Shown: positions 1 to 8,484 of the stretch, in pieces | Layout of the letters: each line of letters starts with the position of its first letter | Numbering within the stretch: the stretch's first letter is position 1 | NCBI RefSeq assembly: GCF_003947435.1 | Contig: NZ_RCOS01000129.1 | Location: forward strand, 1-57,526 | Source of the DNA: Candidatus Methanodesulfokora washburnensis | Lineage (GTDB): Archaea; Korarchaeota; Korarchaeia; Korarchaeales; Korarchaeaceae | Direction: 5' to 3' | Length of the DNA: 57,526 nucleotides | The notes under the pieces: generated by a model | Databases searched by the model: none | Seen by the model: the letters and a program-made list of their open reading frames with translations, nothing else | What the model was told of the DNA's origin: nothing | Made by a program: the position numbers and the translations under genes

Positions 1-390
1 ATAAGCATATCTCCTAGTCAATCTCTCAAGCTCAGCCTTGCTGAGCTTAGTTGGATCAACCCTTACCCCTCCTTTAGCACCTCCATAGGGTATGTCCACA
101 ACAGCTGTCTTCCAAGTCATCAACATCGCTAGGGCTTTTACCTCATCCATATCTGTGTTCGGGTGATACTTTATCCCTCCTTTGCATGGACCTCTTGCAT
201 CGTTGTGGTGCACTCTCCATCCCATAAAGACTTTTATCGAGCCATCATCCATTTTTACAGGAAGCCCCACTTCTAGGACTCTTTTTGGATGAGCTAAGAT
301 CTGATGATAGCCCGGATCCAAGTTTATGGCCTTTGCAGCCTTATCCAACTGCTTTAGGGCATTTAACCAAGGATTTAATTTCTCCGCCAT
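1..390 (-). CDS. gdhA: Glutamate dehydrogenase, N-terminal part (cut by window edge)
   Basis: The 130 visible codons encode the N-terminal dimerisation/substrate half of the hexameric Glu/Leu/Phe/Val dehydrogenase family, which interconverts glutamate and 2-oxoglutarate using NAD(P). Family signatures seen are VHHNDARGPCKGGIKYHP and the loop around LAMLMTWKTAVVDIPYGGAK, which contains the lysine motif PYGGAKGG of the active site. The start ATG (388-390) is preceded by a strong AGGAGGGG ribosome site and, at about 437-447, a TATA-like AACTTTTAAGC. The gene runs off the left edge, so the nucleotide-binding domain is not visible. Function is clear from the family; cofactor preference cannot be told. 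Confidence 0.95.
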   Translation of the reverse strand, partial: MAEKLNPWLNALKQLDKAAKAINLDPGYHQILAHPKRVLEVGLPVKMDDGSIKVFMGWRVHHNDARGPCKGGIKYHPNTDMDEVKALAMLMTWKTAVVDIPYGGAKGGVRVDPTKLSKAELERLTRRYAY

Positions 391-555
391 AATAACCCCT
401 CCTCTTGAGGCCAAGAAATTAATACCTCTATAGCTTAAAAGTTTTTCCTTAGATGGACTTACCAAATTTATTTTTTTACTAAATTTATTTTACATCGTTC
501 CTATAACAAGGCAAATCTATAACAGATACTGTAAAATACAAGTTCTTCTTTCCGA

Positions 556-990
556 ATGACTATGCTACCTGAGTACCTGTTGGTGCTGTTAGCAACATCT
601 GCATCTTATCTAGCTTATAGAAGATGGAATATAAGGAACTTAGTTCCCTATCCAGTTGTTGGAGCAATATACTCCTTTGAGAGACCTGCATTTGGCATTT
701 TGTTTTTGCTATCATTTCTTATCTCTCTTCTAGTAGGTGAGTTGATTTTCAGGAGATTTCTGGTGTATGGTATGAGAGTTTTCCACATACAACTTATCCT
801 ATCAGCCACAATAATGCTCCCATACTCTATAACAGCATCCGATTCTCTTTCCATCCTGCTGGGCACTCTCTCTGGACAGATGGCATATGATGCCCATTCA
901 AGCAGGGATCAAGCAAGAACTGCCCTTCTTTTCGTGATTACTTTTCTTTTATCATACACCCTATATTCTCTCATGAGGTTGTTTCTATGA
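556..990 (+). CDS. pgsC: PgsC/CapC-like poly-gamma-glutamate synthase membrane subunit
   Basis: This is a 144-residue integral membrane protein with about four hydrophobic segments (roughly residues 3-22, 45-66, 75-97, 120-143). Size and topology match PgsC/CapC (about 150 residues), the membrane partner of the PgsB amide ligase. The assignment rests mainly on the next gene, a PgsB-type ligase whose start overlaps this stop codon by 4 nt. A TATA-like stretch near 527-537 lies about 25 nt before the start, suggesting a leaderless message; an alternative ATG is at 562. No PgsA/CapA-type exporter is seen nearby. Confidence 0.65.
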   Translation: MTMLPEYLLVLLATSASYLAYRRWNIRNLVPYPVVGAIYSFERPAFGILFLLSFLISLLVGELIFRRFLVYGMRVFHIQLILSATIMLPYSITASDSLSILLGTLSGQMAYDAHSSRDQARTALLFVITFLLSYTLYSLMRLFL

Positions 991-1982
991 GGATCTCGGT
1001 ATCAGGGACAAGAGGAAAAACGACCACTGTTAACATGCTGCATGACATGCTAAGATCGAGGGGATTGAGTGTTATATCGAAAACCACAGGAGAGAGGGCG
1101 GTAGTGAGGGATAATACCGAGAGGGAGATAGCGGAGAGACCGAGATCTGTTTTGTATGAGAACCTTGATATTATTAAATCTAATTATGATATAATAATAG
1201 TAGAGAACCAAGCAATAACTCCCTATACGATGAGAGCATTCAATTTGATGGTAAAGCCCGATATCGTCATAATAACAAATGTGAGACTGGATCACACCGA
1301 ATTCTTGGGTGAAAAAAGAGAGGAGATAGCCAGATCCTTCTGCTCATCCTTTGTCAAATCGATAAAAACTGTGATAAGTGGAGAGAAAAGGCAGGAAATA
1401 GGAGAAATACTGAAAAAGGGGGCTGAAAAAATTGGAGCAAGTTATGTAAAGGCTGAGGATTACGAAATTCCTGGCTCGGAAACTGTTGGAATAGCAGAAG
1501 CAGTCCTAATGCATGTTTTTGGTGAGAGAATGGATTATGATGAGAAGAGGGATATGCTTAAGAGATTGGATGAGATGTTCAGTGCTAGAAAAAGCAGGAG
1601 TCTTTTTTGGTACAATGGAGCTAAGATAAACGATCCTGATAGCGCTGAGATAGTCCTGAACTATCTCAGAAAAAAGTACAACATGGAGATAGCGATATCT
1701 GCCAACTTAAGAGGAGATAGAAGGGACAGAACTGCTGTTTTCTCCGTTTTTCTCAGGGATTTCTCCAAGCTGGATTGGGTGAGAAGGATATTCGTGAGCG
1801 GTCCTGCCTCGAGCTCTGTTGCCAGATTTATAGGAGATAAGGCCATTAAGGTCAAGGAGGATCCCTCATCCGCTGATGAGATAATCGATTTTGTGGCAAG
1901 GGAGGGATTGCTTCTTGTCCTTCTTGTTAACAGAAGGACGAAAATGGCAGACATCCTCATAGAAGAGCTCTCAAAAGGCTAG
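987..1982 (+). CDS. pgsB: PgsB/CapB-type Mur ligase-like amide ligase
   Basis: The 331-residue protein belongs to the Mur ligase superfamily and most resembles PgsB/CapB, which uses ATP to polymerise glutamate through gamma-carboxyl amide bonds. Seen directly: an N-terminal P-loop GTRGKTTT (residues 7-14), an acidic VEN motif where CapB proteins place a catalytic acidic residue, and the NVRLDHTEF motif (about 98-106), equivalent to the conserved DH(x)E region. It is a little shorter than bacterial PgsB (about 390). It overlaps pgsC by 4 nt, so the two are translationally coupled. Its last 26 nt overlap the convergent geranylgeranyl reductase gene. Poly-gamma-glutamate is the default product by family; another glutamate ligation, for example of a cofactor or wall peptide, is possible. 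Confidence 0.75.
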   Translation: MRISVSGTRGKTTTVNMLHDMLRSRGLSVISKTTGERAVVRDNTEREIAERPRSVLYENLDIIKSNYDIIIVENQAITPYTMRAFNLMVKPDIVIITNVRLDHTEFLGEKREEIARSFCSSFVKSIKTVISGEKRQEIGEILKKGAEKIGASYVKAEDYEIPGSETVGIAEAVLMHVFGERMDYDEKRDMLKRLDEMFSARKSRSLFWYNGAKINDPDSAEIVLNYLRKKYNMEIAISANLRGDRRDRTAVFSVFLRDFSKLDWVRRIFVSGPASSSVARFIGDKAIKVKEDPSSADEIIDFVAREGLLLVLLVNRRTKMADILIEELSKG

Positions 1983-3042
1983 GAACCAAGCTTGGAAATC
2001 TGAATACAACCCATTTTATGAAATCCCTGAATGAAATCTTTCCGGCAGAGGCCCAAGTAAATCTCTCAGCTATCTCCTCTTTATCGACCATGAGGAGGAA
2101 GAACCTCCTCATCTTGGGGAGAACTATGGATGCTACCCTTCTTCTGAGGGATAAATCCTCTATAATTGGTTTCATCAAATCCTCGTAACTCTTTCCCTCA
2201 GTCAATGCTCTAGCAGCCTCAACCGCGCTTTTCATCCCATAGTATATTCCCTCTCCTGTCATAGGATCAGCCAGACCCGCTATATCCCCAATTAGGTACA
2301 CTCTCTCAGCCTCCAATCTCCTGTTTCCCACTATCGGTATCATCCCAGCTGAGATTCCATCAGAGCCAAACATCTCCTGAAATCTTCTTCTTATCTCAGC
2401 TGGATTTGACATTCCCCCGACTCCAACACTGGCTTTTCCATTTCTAGGGAAGACCCATCCATATCCCATCTCCACGGCATCCATCCTGAACTCTATATCC
2501 TTGAAATCTCCCTTTCTCTCAGCCTCTAGCGCGAATATTACCTCTCCTTTTGGCCAGAAATTTCTAATACCGAGCTTTCTTGATATAAGAGGAACAGCTC
2601 CCTCAGCTATTACAAGCCTCTCTGCCTCGAGTTTGGATCCTGCTAGAAGCTCGAAAATTCCATCTTTTCTCCTCACTTCAGTGACAGGACTTCCATCTAG
2701 AAAGTTAACTCCGGAGGAGACAGCAATATCGACTAGACTTTTATCGAATAAGCTCCTGCTTGTAGTGGATATCACCCATGGATCCATCTCAACCTCTATC
2801 TCCTTGCCATATCCCATTACCTTCACTCTCTCGAAAACTCTCTCTATCGGAAGCTCGCTCATCTCTATTCCTATGGATTTAAGCAGTCCCTCAACTTTGT
2901 AAGTTAGACCACCTGCACAAGTCTTCTTTCTAGGAAATTTCTTTCTCTCCAGAAGCACTGTTTTATATCCTTTCTCAGCCAATATATAGGCTGCTATTGA
3001 GCCTGATGGTCCCGCTCCTATCACTGCAACCTGATAGGACAT
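1957..3042 (-). CDS. Geranylgeranyl reductase family flavoprotein
   Basis: A 361-residue FAD-dependent oxidoreductase of the geranylgeranyl reductase family. In archaea these enzymes saturate the isoprenoid double bonds of digeranylgeranylglycerol phospholipids to give mature membrane lipids. Visible motifs are the N-terminal Rossmann GAGPSGS (residues 9-15), the RKKTCAGGL segment after the first strand-helix-strand unit, and the second FAD motif LIGDIAGLADPMTGEGIYYG about two thirds in. Length matches the family (350-400). It stands alone on this strand, convergent with pgsB. Substrate (lipid, quinone or chlorin side chain) cannot be read from the sequence; archaeal lipid reduction is the likely role. 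Confidence 0.85.
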   Translation of the reverse strand: MSYQVAVIGAGPSGSIAAYILAEKGYKTVLLERKKFPRKKTCAGGLTYKVEGLLKSIGIEMSELPIERVFERVKVMGYGKEIEVEMDPWVISTTSRSLFDKSLVDIAVSSGVNFLDGSPVTEVRRKDGIFELLAGSKLEAERLVIAEGAVPLISRKLGIRNFWPKGEVIFALEAERKGDFKDIEFRMDAVEMGYGWVFPRNGKASVGVGGMSNPAEIRRRFQEMFGSDGISAGMIPIVGNRRLEAERVYLIGDIAGLADPMTGEGIYYGMKSAVEAARALTEGKSYEDLMKPIIEDLSLRRRVASIVLPKMRRFFLLMVDKEEIAERFTWASAGKISFRDFIKWVVFRFPSLVPSLLRALL

Positions 3043-3129
3043 TCCATACAGCTTCCAAGAAGTTATTAAAAACTTTTAGGTCGGATGATCAGGCGTAAAG
3101 TATTTATGTTGATAATAGCAAAAAACCCT

Positions 3130-3627
3130 ATGCAGTGGCGGATAGAGATAGTTGATGTGAGCCCTCCTGAGGGAACCAATATAATAGTTGGACAGACGCA
3201 CTTCATAAAGACCGTTGAGGATCTTTACGAGACTTTGGTTGAGTCATGCCCATCGATAAAGTTCGGGATAGCATTCAATGAGTCCTCAGGTCCTAGGTTG
3301 ATAAGGCACGCTGGAAACGATCCAGACCTTGAAAAAGAAGCTGTAGAAAGGGCTAAAAGAATAGGTGCTGGTCATGTATTTGTGGTGATAATAAAGGATG
3401 CATGGCCCATAAACGTCCTCAACAGGATAAAGGGGTTAAGTGAAGTTGCCTGTGTTTATGCTGCAACTGCCAATAAGCTGAAAATAGCCGTGATAGATGT
3501 GGGTGATGGAAGGGGTGTTCTTGGAGTCATAGATGGGGAGACTCCGCTTGGAGTGGAGGATGAAAACAACAAAAGAGAAAGAATGGACTTTCTCAGGAAA
3601 ATAGGATATAAAAGCAGATATCCATAG
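3130..3627 (+). CDS. Adenosine-specific kinase (PF04008 family)
   Basis: The protein matches the small archaeal/thermophile adenosine-specific kinase family, about 160 residues, which phosphorylates adenosine to AMP. Characteristic stretches are [17 protein letters not shown] and [20 protein letters not shown]. The reading frame is open from an ATG at 3085, but I place the start at 3130 ([10 protein letters not shown]): it gives the family length (165 residues), and a TATA-like GTATTTATG near 3100-3108 sits about 27 nt upstream, as in the other leaderless genes here. The convergent neighbour is form III RuBisCO, which consumes AMP-derived ribulose bisphosphate, so AMP supply to that pathway is a plausible link (inference). 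Confidence 0.8.
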   Translation: MQWRIEIVDVSPPEGTNIIVGQTHFIKTVEDLYETLVESCPSIKFGIAFNESSGPRLIRHAGNDPDLEKEAVERAKRIGAGHVFVVIIKDAWPINVLNRIKGLSEVACVYAATANKLKIAVIDVGDGRGVLGVIDGETPLGVEDENNKRERMDFLRKIGYKSRYP

Positions 3628-3628
3628 A

Positions 3629-4915
3629 TCAAACGGGCTTCATATAACCCCATTTTTCAAGCGCTCTTCTGAGCTCCTGATGCTTTTTAGCATACTCTTC
3701 CAAATCCACGCCCTCAAGCACTGCCTCCATTGCCTGCCTAAGGGCTTTAGCTCCTGCTTTTGGTCCATCTGGATGGCCTAAAACTCCTCCTCCTGCTTGT
3801 ATTATCACATCCCCTCCGAATATCCTCATTATCTCAGGTATCAAGCCCGGATGAAGGCCTCCAGAGCTAACTGGCATAACTGGCTTTATATCAAGCCAGT
3901 CCTTTCTCAGAAGCTTCATATCCCAGTTCTCCTCAACTTTCTCATCCCTTATTATCCTTATGAGGGACATAACCTCCTCTAGTGGGGATTCGAGCTTTCC
4001 CACCACAGTGCCTATGTGGATATTATCAACTCCAATCAACCTTGCGCTTTCAGCAACTACTTTCATCGATACCCCATGCTCCCTTATTCTGTCAAATGCT
4101 GCATGAAAGGCCCTATGAGCATGTAATGCAAGCCCATTCTCCTCAGCCAGATCCCTGATTGACTGAAGAGCAGACCAGCCAGCTGTCAGTATGTCCACCA
4201 TCACGAACTCATTTCCATAATCAGCAACGAGCCTCAACCTTCTCTTCATCTCCTCATATGGAGCTGTTATGTTCACCAGATAGGACTTCTTCTCTCCGGT
4301 CTCCTTTTCAGCCTTCCTTCTCATCTCCATCATCAGCCTTATCCTCCTCTCGAATCTGTTAAAGCTCTGTGAGGTGAGGTTCTCATCATCTTTGAGCAGA
4401 TCAACCCCACCGCACCAGATCTCATATGCAGCTTCCGCCTGCTCCTCTGATGTCATCCCAACCTTTGGCTTCGGAACTGTAGCCAGTATCGGCCTTTTCT
4501 CGACTTTCATAATATTTTTTACCCCGTTCAGGCCGAATTTTGGCCCTTTAAATGATCTTACAATATCTTTAGGCCAGAATACATCCTCAAGCCTCAGCCT
4601 TGAAACAGCTTTCATGCCAAATATATTTCCAGCTATAGAGCTCCATATTTGAGGCATATTTCCTAGCTCAAATAGCTCAACTGGATAGGATACTAAGAAC
4701 CACTTTCCATCTATTTTAAAGACCTTAGCGCTCAGCTTCCTTATCCTCTCGCTCATAGTGGGAAGATCTGTCCAAGTTCCATTCGAGCTCTCAGAAGCAA
4801 CTCTTGCAGCTGCCTCTTCAACACTTATTCCCTCAGCTGGCTCCACATAAAAGAGAGCTACTAGCTCATCCTCCTCTGGGATATGAGAGAGATCAACAAA
4901 TCCGGAATAGGCCAT
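3629..4915 (-). CDS. rbcL: Form III ribulose-1,5-bisphosphate carboxylase (RuBisCO)
   Basis: The 428-residue large subunit carries the catalytic set: TVPKPKVGMT (equivalent of Lys175), the carbamylated lysine in GGVDLLKDDE, HRAFHAA (His294), IHIGTVVGKL (His327/Lys334), PVSSGGLHPG (Ser379) and the phosphate loop IQAGGGVLGHPDGPKAG. The short N-terminus and archaeal context point to form III. These enzymes work with AMP phosphorylase and ribose-1,5-bisphosphate isomerase to turn nucleotide ribose into 3-phosphoglycerate; neither partner is in the window. A TATA box (CTTATAAATACC, about 4931-4942) lies some 24 nt before the ATG, so the message is leaderless. No small-subunit gene is seen, as expected for this form. 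Confidence 0.95.
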   Translation of the reverse strand: MAYSGFVDLSHIPEEDELVALFYVEPAEGISVEEAAARVASESSNGTWTDLPTMSERIRKLSAKVFKIDGKWFLVSYPVELFELGNMPQIWSSIAGNIFGMKAVSRLRLEDVFWPKDIVRSFKGPKFGLNGVKNIMKVEKRPILATVPKPKVGMTSEEQAEAAYEIWCGGVDLLKDDENLTSQSFNRFERRIRLMMEMRRKAEKETGEKKSYLVNITAPYEEMKRRLRLVADYGNEFVMVDILTAGWSALQSIRDLAEENGLALHAHRAFHAAFDRIREHGVSMKVVAESARLIGVDNIHIGTVVGKLESPLEEVMSLIRIIRDEKVEENWDMKLLRKDWLDIKPVMPVSSGGLHPGLIPEIMRIFGGDVIIQAGGGVLGHPDGPKAGAKALRQAMEAVLEGVDLEEYAKKHQELRRALEKWGYMKPV

Positions 4916-5089
4916 ACGAGCCCAAGCTCATGGTATTTATAAGCTTGACTTTTAATCTAAAGGATTTTTTGGTTTTACTGTTTTTAGAGAATAAGCTCTA
5001 AGGAGATTTCTTTAATAAGTTTGAATATCCATAAAAAGCATATGCTACCCTAGAAACCTTAAATATCCTTCTTCTAGTTAAGATTTATT

Positions 5090-5290
5090 ATGAGGATCGG
5101 AAGATATATAGTCATAGATGATGAGATATGCCATGGAAAGCCCACCTTCAGAGGCACCAGAATTCTGGTTAGCGATGTGATAGAACTTATAGCGGCAGGA
5201 GTTTCTCCTGAGGAGATAATAAGAGATTATTACCCTAGCTTGAGCAAGGAAATGATAAAAGAGGCCCTAGAGTGGGCCGCCAAGTATTAA
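5090..5290 (+). CDS. DUF433 (VapB45-like antitoxin) protein
   Basis: The 66-residue protein matches the DUF433 family: IGRYIVIDDEICHGKPTFRGTR at the start, then an HTH-like segment VSDVIELIAAGVSPEEIIRDY and a C-terminal helix. DUF433 proteins are usually antitoxins encoded beside a PIN-like nuclease (VapC45/DUF5615). No such toxin gene follows here, so this is an orphan or an independent regulator. A TATA box at about 5057-5067 (CCTTAAATATC) is about 27 nt before the ATG, so the message appears leaderless and monocistronic. Confidence 0.8.
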   Translation: MRIGRYIVIDDEICHGKPTFRGTRILVSDVIELIAAGVSPEEIIRDYYPSLSKEMIKEALEWAAKY

Positions 5291-5431
5291 AGACTTTTAG
5301 CCTCAAGGAAATTTATCGCTATTTTTAAGACAGTTTTTAGGAAAATATTCTTCCAGCGGTAATTGTTTAATATTTTTTTAAAAAAAATAAAGGTTTATAT
5401 TTAGACTTATCCCTTAATACTGGGGGATTGC

Positions 5432-5803
5432 GTGGGAGCAAAGGCTGTGCTTGCCTTGGGCATCCTGCTCCTTGCAAGCGGAGTTATCCTTCCACAACAA
5501 GGAGTCCAGTATATCCAGCAAAATACAAGGAATTGTGCTAAATCATTAATCCCTCCTACTGTTTTTGCTTGTGCCAATGCTCATGTAGGTGCTTGGAGAG
5601 ATCTCAGAACTGGCTACGTATGTGATTTTGATCATAATGGATATCCAGAGTGTTACTGGCCACCCTGTGACGGAAGAATAACTCGCCAAGGGGATAGATG
5701 CGGTTATTCTGGCTGGTATGGTTATACTGAATATTGTGTGGCTTATAACCTCAATTCTCCTGACTGGGGTGTTGTATGCACAAAGGCTGAGATAAGGGGA
5801 TAG
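5432..5803 (+). CDS. Secreted cysteine-rich protein (unknown)
   Basis: A 123-residue protein of no family I recognise. It starts with a hydrophobic signal-like segment (residues 5-22, AVLALGILLLASGVILPQ). The rest is rich in aromatic residues and glycine and contains eight cysteines, compatible with four disulfides outside the cell. A DFDHNGYPEC segment resembles a small Ca2+-binding DxDxNG loop. The start is GTG with a GGGGG stretch upstream, and a TATA-like TTTATATTTAG lies near 5393-5403. Two bases separate its stop from the next gene; the following four genes overlap or abut, so it is the first gene of an ABC-exporter operon. It could be the exported cargo or a surface component (inference). 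Confidence 0.7.
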   Translation: MGAKAVLALGILLLASGVILPQQGVQYIQQNTRNCAKSLIPPTVFACANAHVGAWRDLRTGYVCDFDHNGYPECYWPPCDGRITRQGDRCGYSGWYGYTEYCVAYNLNSPDWGVVCTKAEIRG

Positions 5804-5804
5804 G

Positions 5805-6857
5805 ATGCCCTTGTTAAGGAGGGAAATTCCCCTTCTCTTACTATTTTTTCTTCTGATACCCAATGTTAAGGTTTTAGGTGAGGAGAGTGTCCTTCCAGTT
5901 GGATATGGAGGGGTGATAGAGTTTGGAGGGGAGAACTCCACCTGCACCTTGGTTTTCGATGATAACGGTTATACGGAACAATCTACCTTTGTAGAGGGAG
6001 AGGGCTTCATCCCCGGACATGTAAGGGTTTTATATGAATGGATCATAGTGAACAGAAGCAAGGGTGTGGCGAGGGTTCATGTGAATTTATTCCTCGAGAC
6101 AAACTTCTTGATCTATAAGGACAGGAAGGCAATAGAAATGGCTAAAGTAGGGGATCTATCCTTTATAAGGAGAGTAAACTACTCTAATGCAAGAGTGTTA
6201 GTGGAAGGAGTGAACTGCAGCGATTGTGGCGTCACCTTGCTTGGAAACCTAACCCTGAACAGATCATTTGACCTTCTTCTTAATGTAGATAGCGGAATTG
6301 TATACGATGATGGAAAAGAGCTGGGGAGATGGGTGCCATGGATAAACGTTGCTAGATACCCATTGAGCGAAAGCAAGGAGGAGTTTCTCATGAGATGGCT
6401 GGGGAACACAACGGTGATGTGGAGGATGTTCCCATCCAATGATAGGTTCAGAACCGATCTGGCGAGCCTAGATAGAGAATATATAGCTATTACTGGTAAT
6501 ATTGATGAAATAAGTAATGAGCTTAAGAAAAAGTACTTTCCATTTCCTCTTCTGTTCTATTTTCCGCCCATCTCATATGTGTACTCCCCAGATGGTATGC
6601 TTGTGGGGAGCAGGGTGGGAGGATATGTTGATCCAGTTTTATATAATAAATTCGGAATTGTATATATTATGTGTATGGATAATAATGAATCCATGAGAGG
6701 TGACTCCGTGGGATTTGAGCTGATAAGAGCATATGGACAGCAGAACACCGGAGGCAGAGGAGGAATTCTGCTCAGTAATCTGTACTTTTTGGTTGCCATG
6801 GCAATGATTATAGCGGCTGTTCTTGTTCTAATGATACAGAGGAAGGTGTTCAGATGA
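5805..6857 (+). CDS. Membrane-anchored extracellular protein of ABC operon (unknown)
   Basis: This 350-residue protein has an N-terminal signal peptide (residues about 7-24, IPLLLLFFLLIPNVKVLG), a large presumably external domain and one C-terminal transmembrane helix (about 322-343) followed by a short basic tail. Several NxS/T sequons (NCSDC, NLTLNRS, NNES) suit archaeal surface glycosylation. I recognise no fold. The start lies one base after the preceding stop, and its stop overlaps the ATPase gene by 4 nt (ATGA), so it is co-translated with the transporter. A role as a surface receptor or partner of the ABC transporter is inference from position. Confidence 0.65.
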   Translation: MPLLRREIPLLLLFFLLIPNVKVLGEESVLPVGYGGVIEFGGENSTCTLVFDDNGYTEQSTFVEGEGFIPGHVRVLYEWIIVNRSKGVARVHVNLFLETNFLIYKDRKAIEMAKVGDLSFIRRVNYSNARVLVEGVNCSDCGVTLLGNLTLNRSFDLLLNVDSGIVYDDGKELGRWVPWINVARYPLSESKEEFLMRWLGNTTVMWRMFPSNDRFRTDLASLDREYIAITGNIDEISNELKKKYFPFPLLFYFPPISYVYSPDGMLVGSRVGGYVDPVLYNKFGIVYIMCMDNNESMRGDSVGFELIRAYGQQNTGGRGGILLSNLYFLVAMAMIIAAVLVLMIQRKVFR

Positions 6858-7744
6858 TCTCGGTCAGAGAGCTAAGAAAGAGCTATGGAAAAGTGAAGGC
6901 TCTTGATGGAGTTTCCTTTGAGTTCTCAGGGGGAGTAGCTGGGTTGATAGGGCCGAATGGTGCTGGGAAGACGACCATCATAAGAATATTAACGGGCTTA
7001 GCTAGGCAGGATTCAGGCGAGGCATATTTGCTAGGAAAGAGTGTATGGAGCGACAGAGGGGTTCTTAAAAAGGTGGGAGTCCTCCATGAAAAGCCAAAAC
7101 CTCCAACATGGGTATCAGGGAAGAGGTTTCTTGAGCATGTGTGCAAAGTTAAGGGGGTGGAGGACATCGAGAACCAGATAAGGAGAGTGTCTGAGATCCT
7201 AGATCTAGACTACTTGGACAGGTCGATATCGGGCTACTCAGCAGGCATGACCCAGAGAATATCGATAGCCGCATGCCTTGTTGGTGACCCAGAGCTTGTC
7301 ATAATGGACGAACCCACAGCAAATCTTGATCCCATAGGAAGATTTAGGCTACTAAGAGCGATAGCAAAGCTGAAAGGGGATGGAATTTCCTTCTTCATAT
7401 CCAGCCACATACTCCCTGAGCTAGAGAAAATCTGTGAACATATTATATTTTTGAATGAAGGAAAAATTCTGATGAAGGGATCTATGGAGGAGATGAGAAA
7501 AATGGGCCCATTTACTCTATCTTTCAGCGGAAAAGAGGCCCCAGAGCTCATTGAATTCCTAAAAAAGAGCTTTACTGTCGAGGTAGAGGGGGATACTGTT
7601 GTTGTCAGATCAACGAGCATTGATAGCTTGGTTAATAGAATCTCTGATTATGTAAAAAATGGGGGCAGAATTCCGAGGGATCTTGAGCTGAGACCTCCCA
7701 CTCTGGAGGAGCTCTTCCTGATGGTGAGAGGTGATGATAGATGA
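6854..7744 (+). CDS. ABC transporter ATP-binding subunit
   Basis: A 296-residue ABC ATPase of the ABC-2 export type. It shows Walker A GPNGAGKTT (about 34-42), a divergent signature SGYSAGMTQRISIA in place of LSGGQ, Walker B ELVIMDEPTANLDP and the switch histidine in ISSHILPELE. The C-terminal 80 residues match the regulatory tail seen in CcmA/NatA-like subunits. It overlaps the upstream surface protein and the downstream permease by 4 nt each. The transporter would be formed with the next gene. The substrate is unknown; the secreted cysteine-rich protein at the head of the operon is one candidate. Confidence 0.92.
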   Translation: MISVRELRKSYGKVKALDGVSFEFSGGVAGLIGPNGAGKTTIIRILTGLARQDSGEAYLLGKSVWSDRGVLKKVGVLHEKPKPPTWVSGKRFLEHVCKVKGVEDIENQIRRVSEILDLDYLDRSISGYSAGMTQRISIAACLVGDPELVIMDEPTANLDPIGRFRLLRAIAKLKGDGISFFISSHILPELEKICEHIIFLNEGKILMKGSMEEMRKMGPFTLSFSGKEAPELIEFLKKSFTVEVEGDTVVVRSTSIDSLVNRISDYVKNGGRIPRDLELRPPTLEELFLMVRGDDR

Positions 7745-8484
7745 GAAAGGAGTTCTTGGAGGAGATCGTGTGGGAGCTGAGTTCTGTATCGAGATATCCG
7801 GTATTAGAGATTTTAGTTGGATTTTTCTCCTTCACTGCAATGCTCAGCTTCATGGGGAACATGTATACAGTGGAAAGTCAGTGTCTAAGGGCTTTAGAGG
7901 GAAAATACTGGCTTCATGTGGAGCTAGCTTGGAGCATTATAGTGCCACAACCAATCATAATATTTCTGATTTCAGCTGTCCTCGCAGCAACTCTTTTCAC
8001 GAGGGCCCTAGAGGCGGGGTATCTCAGGGATGAGTTCTCCCTTCCGGTCACAAGAACATCTATTTTTATGGCAAAGTTTCTCGCTGCATTTCTCCTGTTA
8101 TTTCTTTCGATTATCACAGCAGTAGTTGTTTGCCTCTTGTTTCTCGATCCGGCAGGTTGGGCTATCACAGTTCTCTCTCCCTCTATGGCGAAAGTTATAA
8201 TATTTATATTAACTGAAATAGCACTACCGCTCAGCATATCGACCTTGCTCTCTGTTCTAGGGAAGAACTCCTTCCTCTCGACTATCTCTTCATTTCTCTT
8301 CTTGATGGGTCTCTACTTCATAGCACGGGCGACATTTCTCTCTTGGATAATCATGCCATATACTTTCGAGGTGATAACTTCTCCTTCCAATGAGACAATA
8401 AAGCTGATCGCTGTTAAGTGGGGCATATCTCTGCTACTTGTAGGAGTTTCATGCTATTACTTTGAGAGAAGGGTGGAAGCATGA
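7741..8484 (+). CDS. ABC-2 type permease
   Basis: A 247-residue membrane protein with about six hydrophobic segments, the arrangement of ABC-2 export permeases. The first cytoplasmic helix carries the acidic/aromatic segment before the first membrane span. It is coupled by 4-nt overlaps to the ATPase upstream and to the small anchored protein downstream. Specificity cannot be told from the sequence. Confidence 0.8.
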   Translation: MRKEFLEEIVWELSSVSRYPVLEILVGFFSFTAMLSFMGNMYTVESQCLRALEGKYWLHVELAWSIIVPQPIIIFLISAVLAATLFTRALEAGYLRDEFSLPVTRTSIFMAKFLAAFLLLFLSIITAVVVCLLFLDPAGWAITVLSPSMAKVIIFILTEIALPLSISTLLSVLGKNSFLSTISSFLFLMGLYFIARATFLSWIIMPYTFEVITSPSNETIKLIAVKWGISLLLVGVSCYYFERRVEA

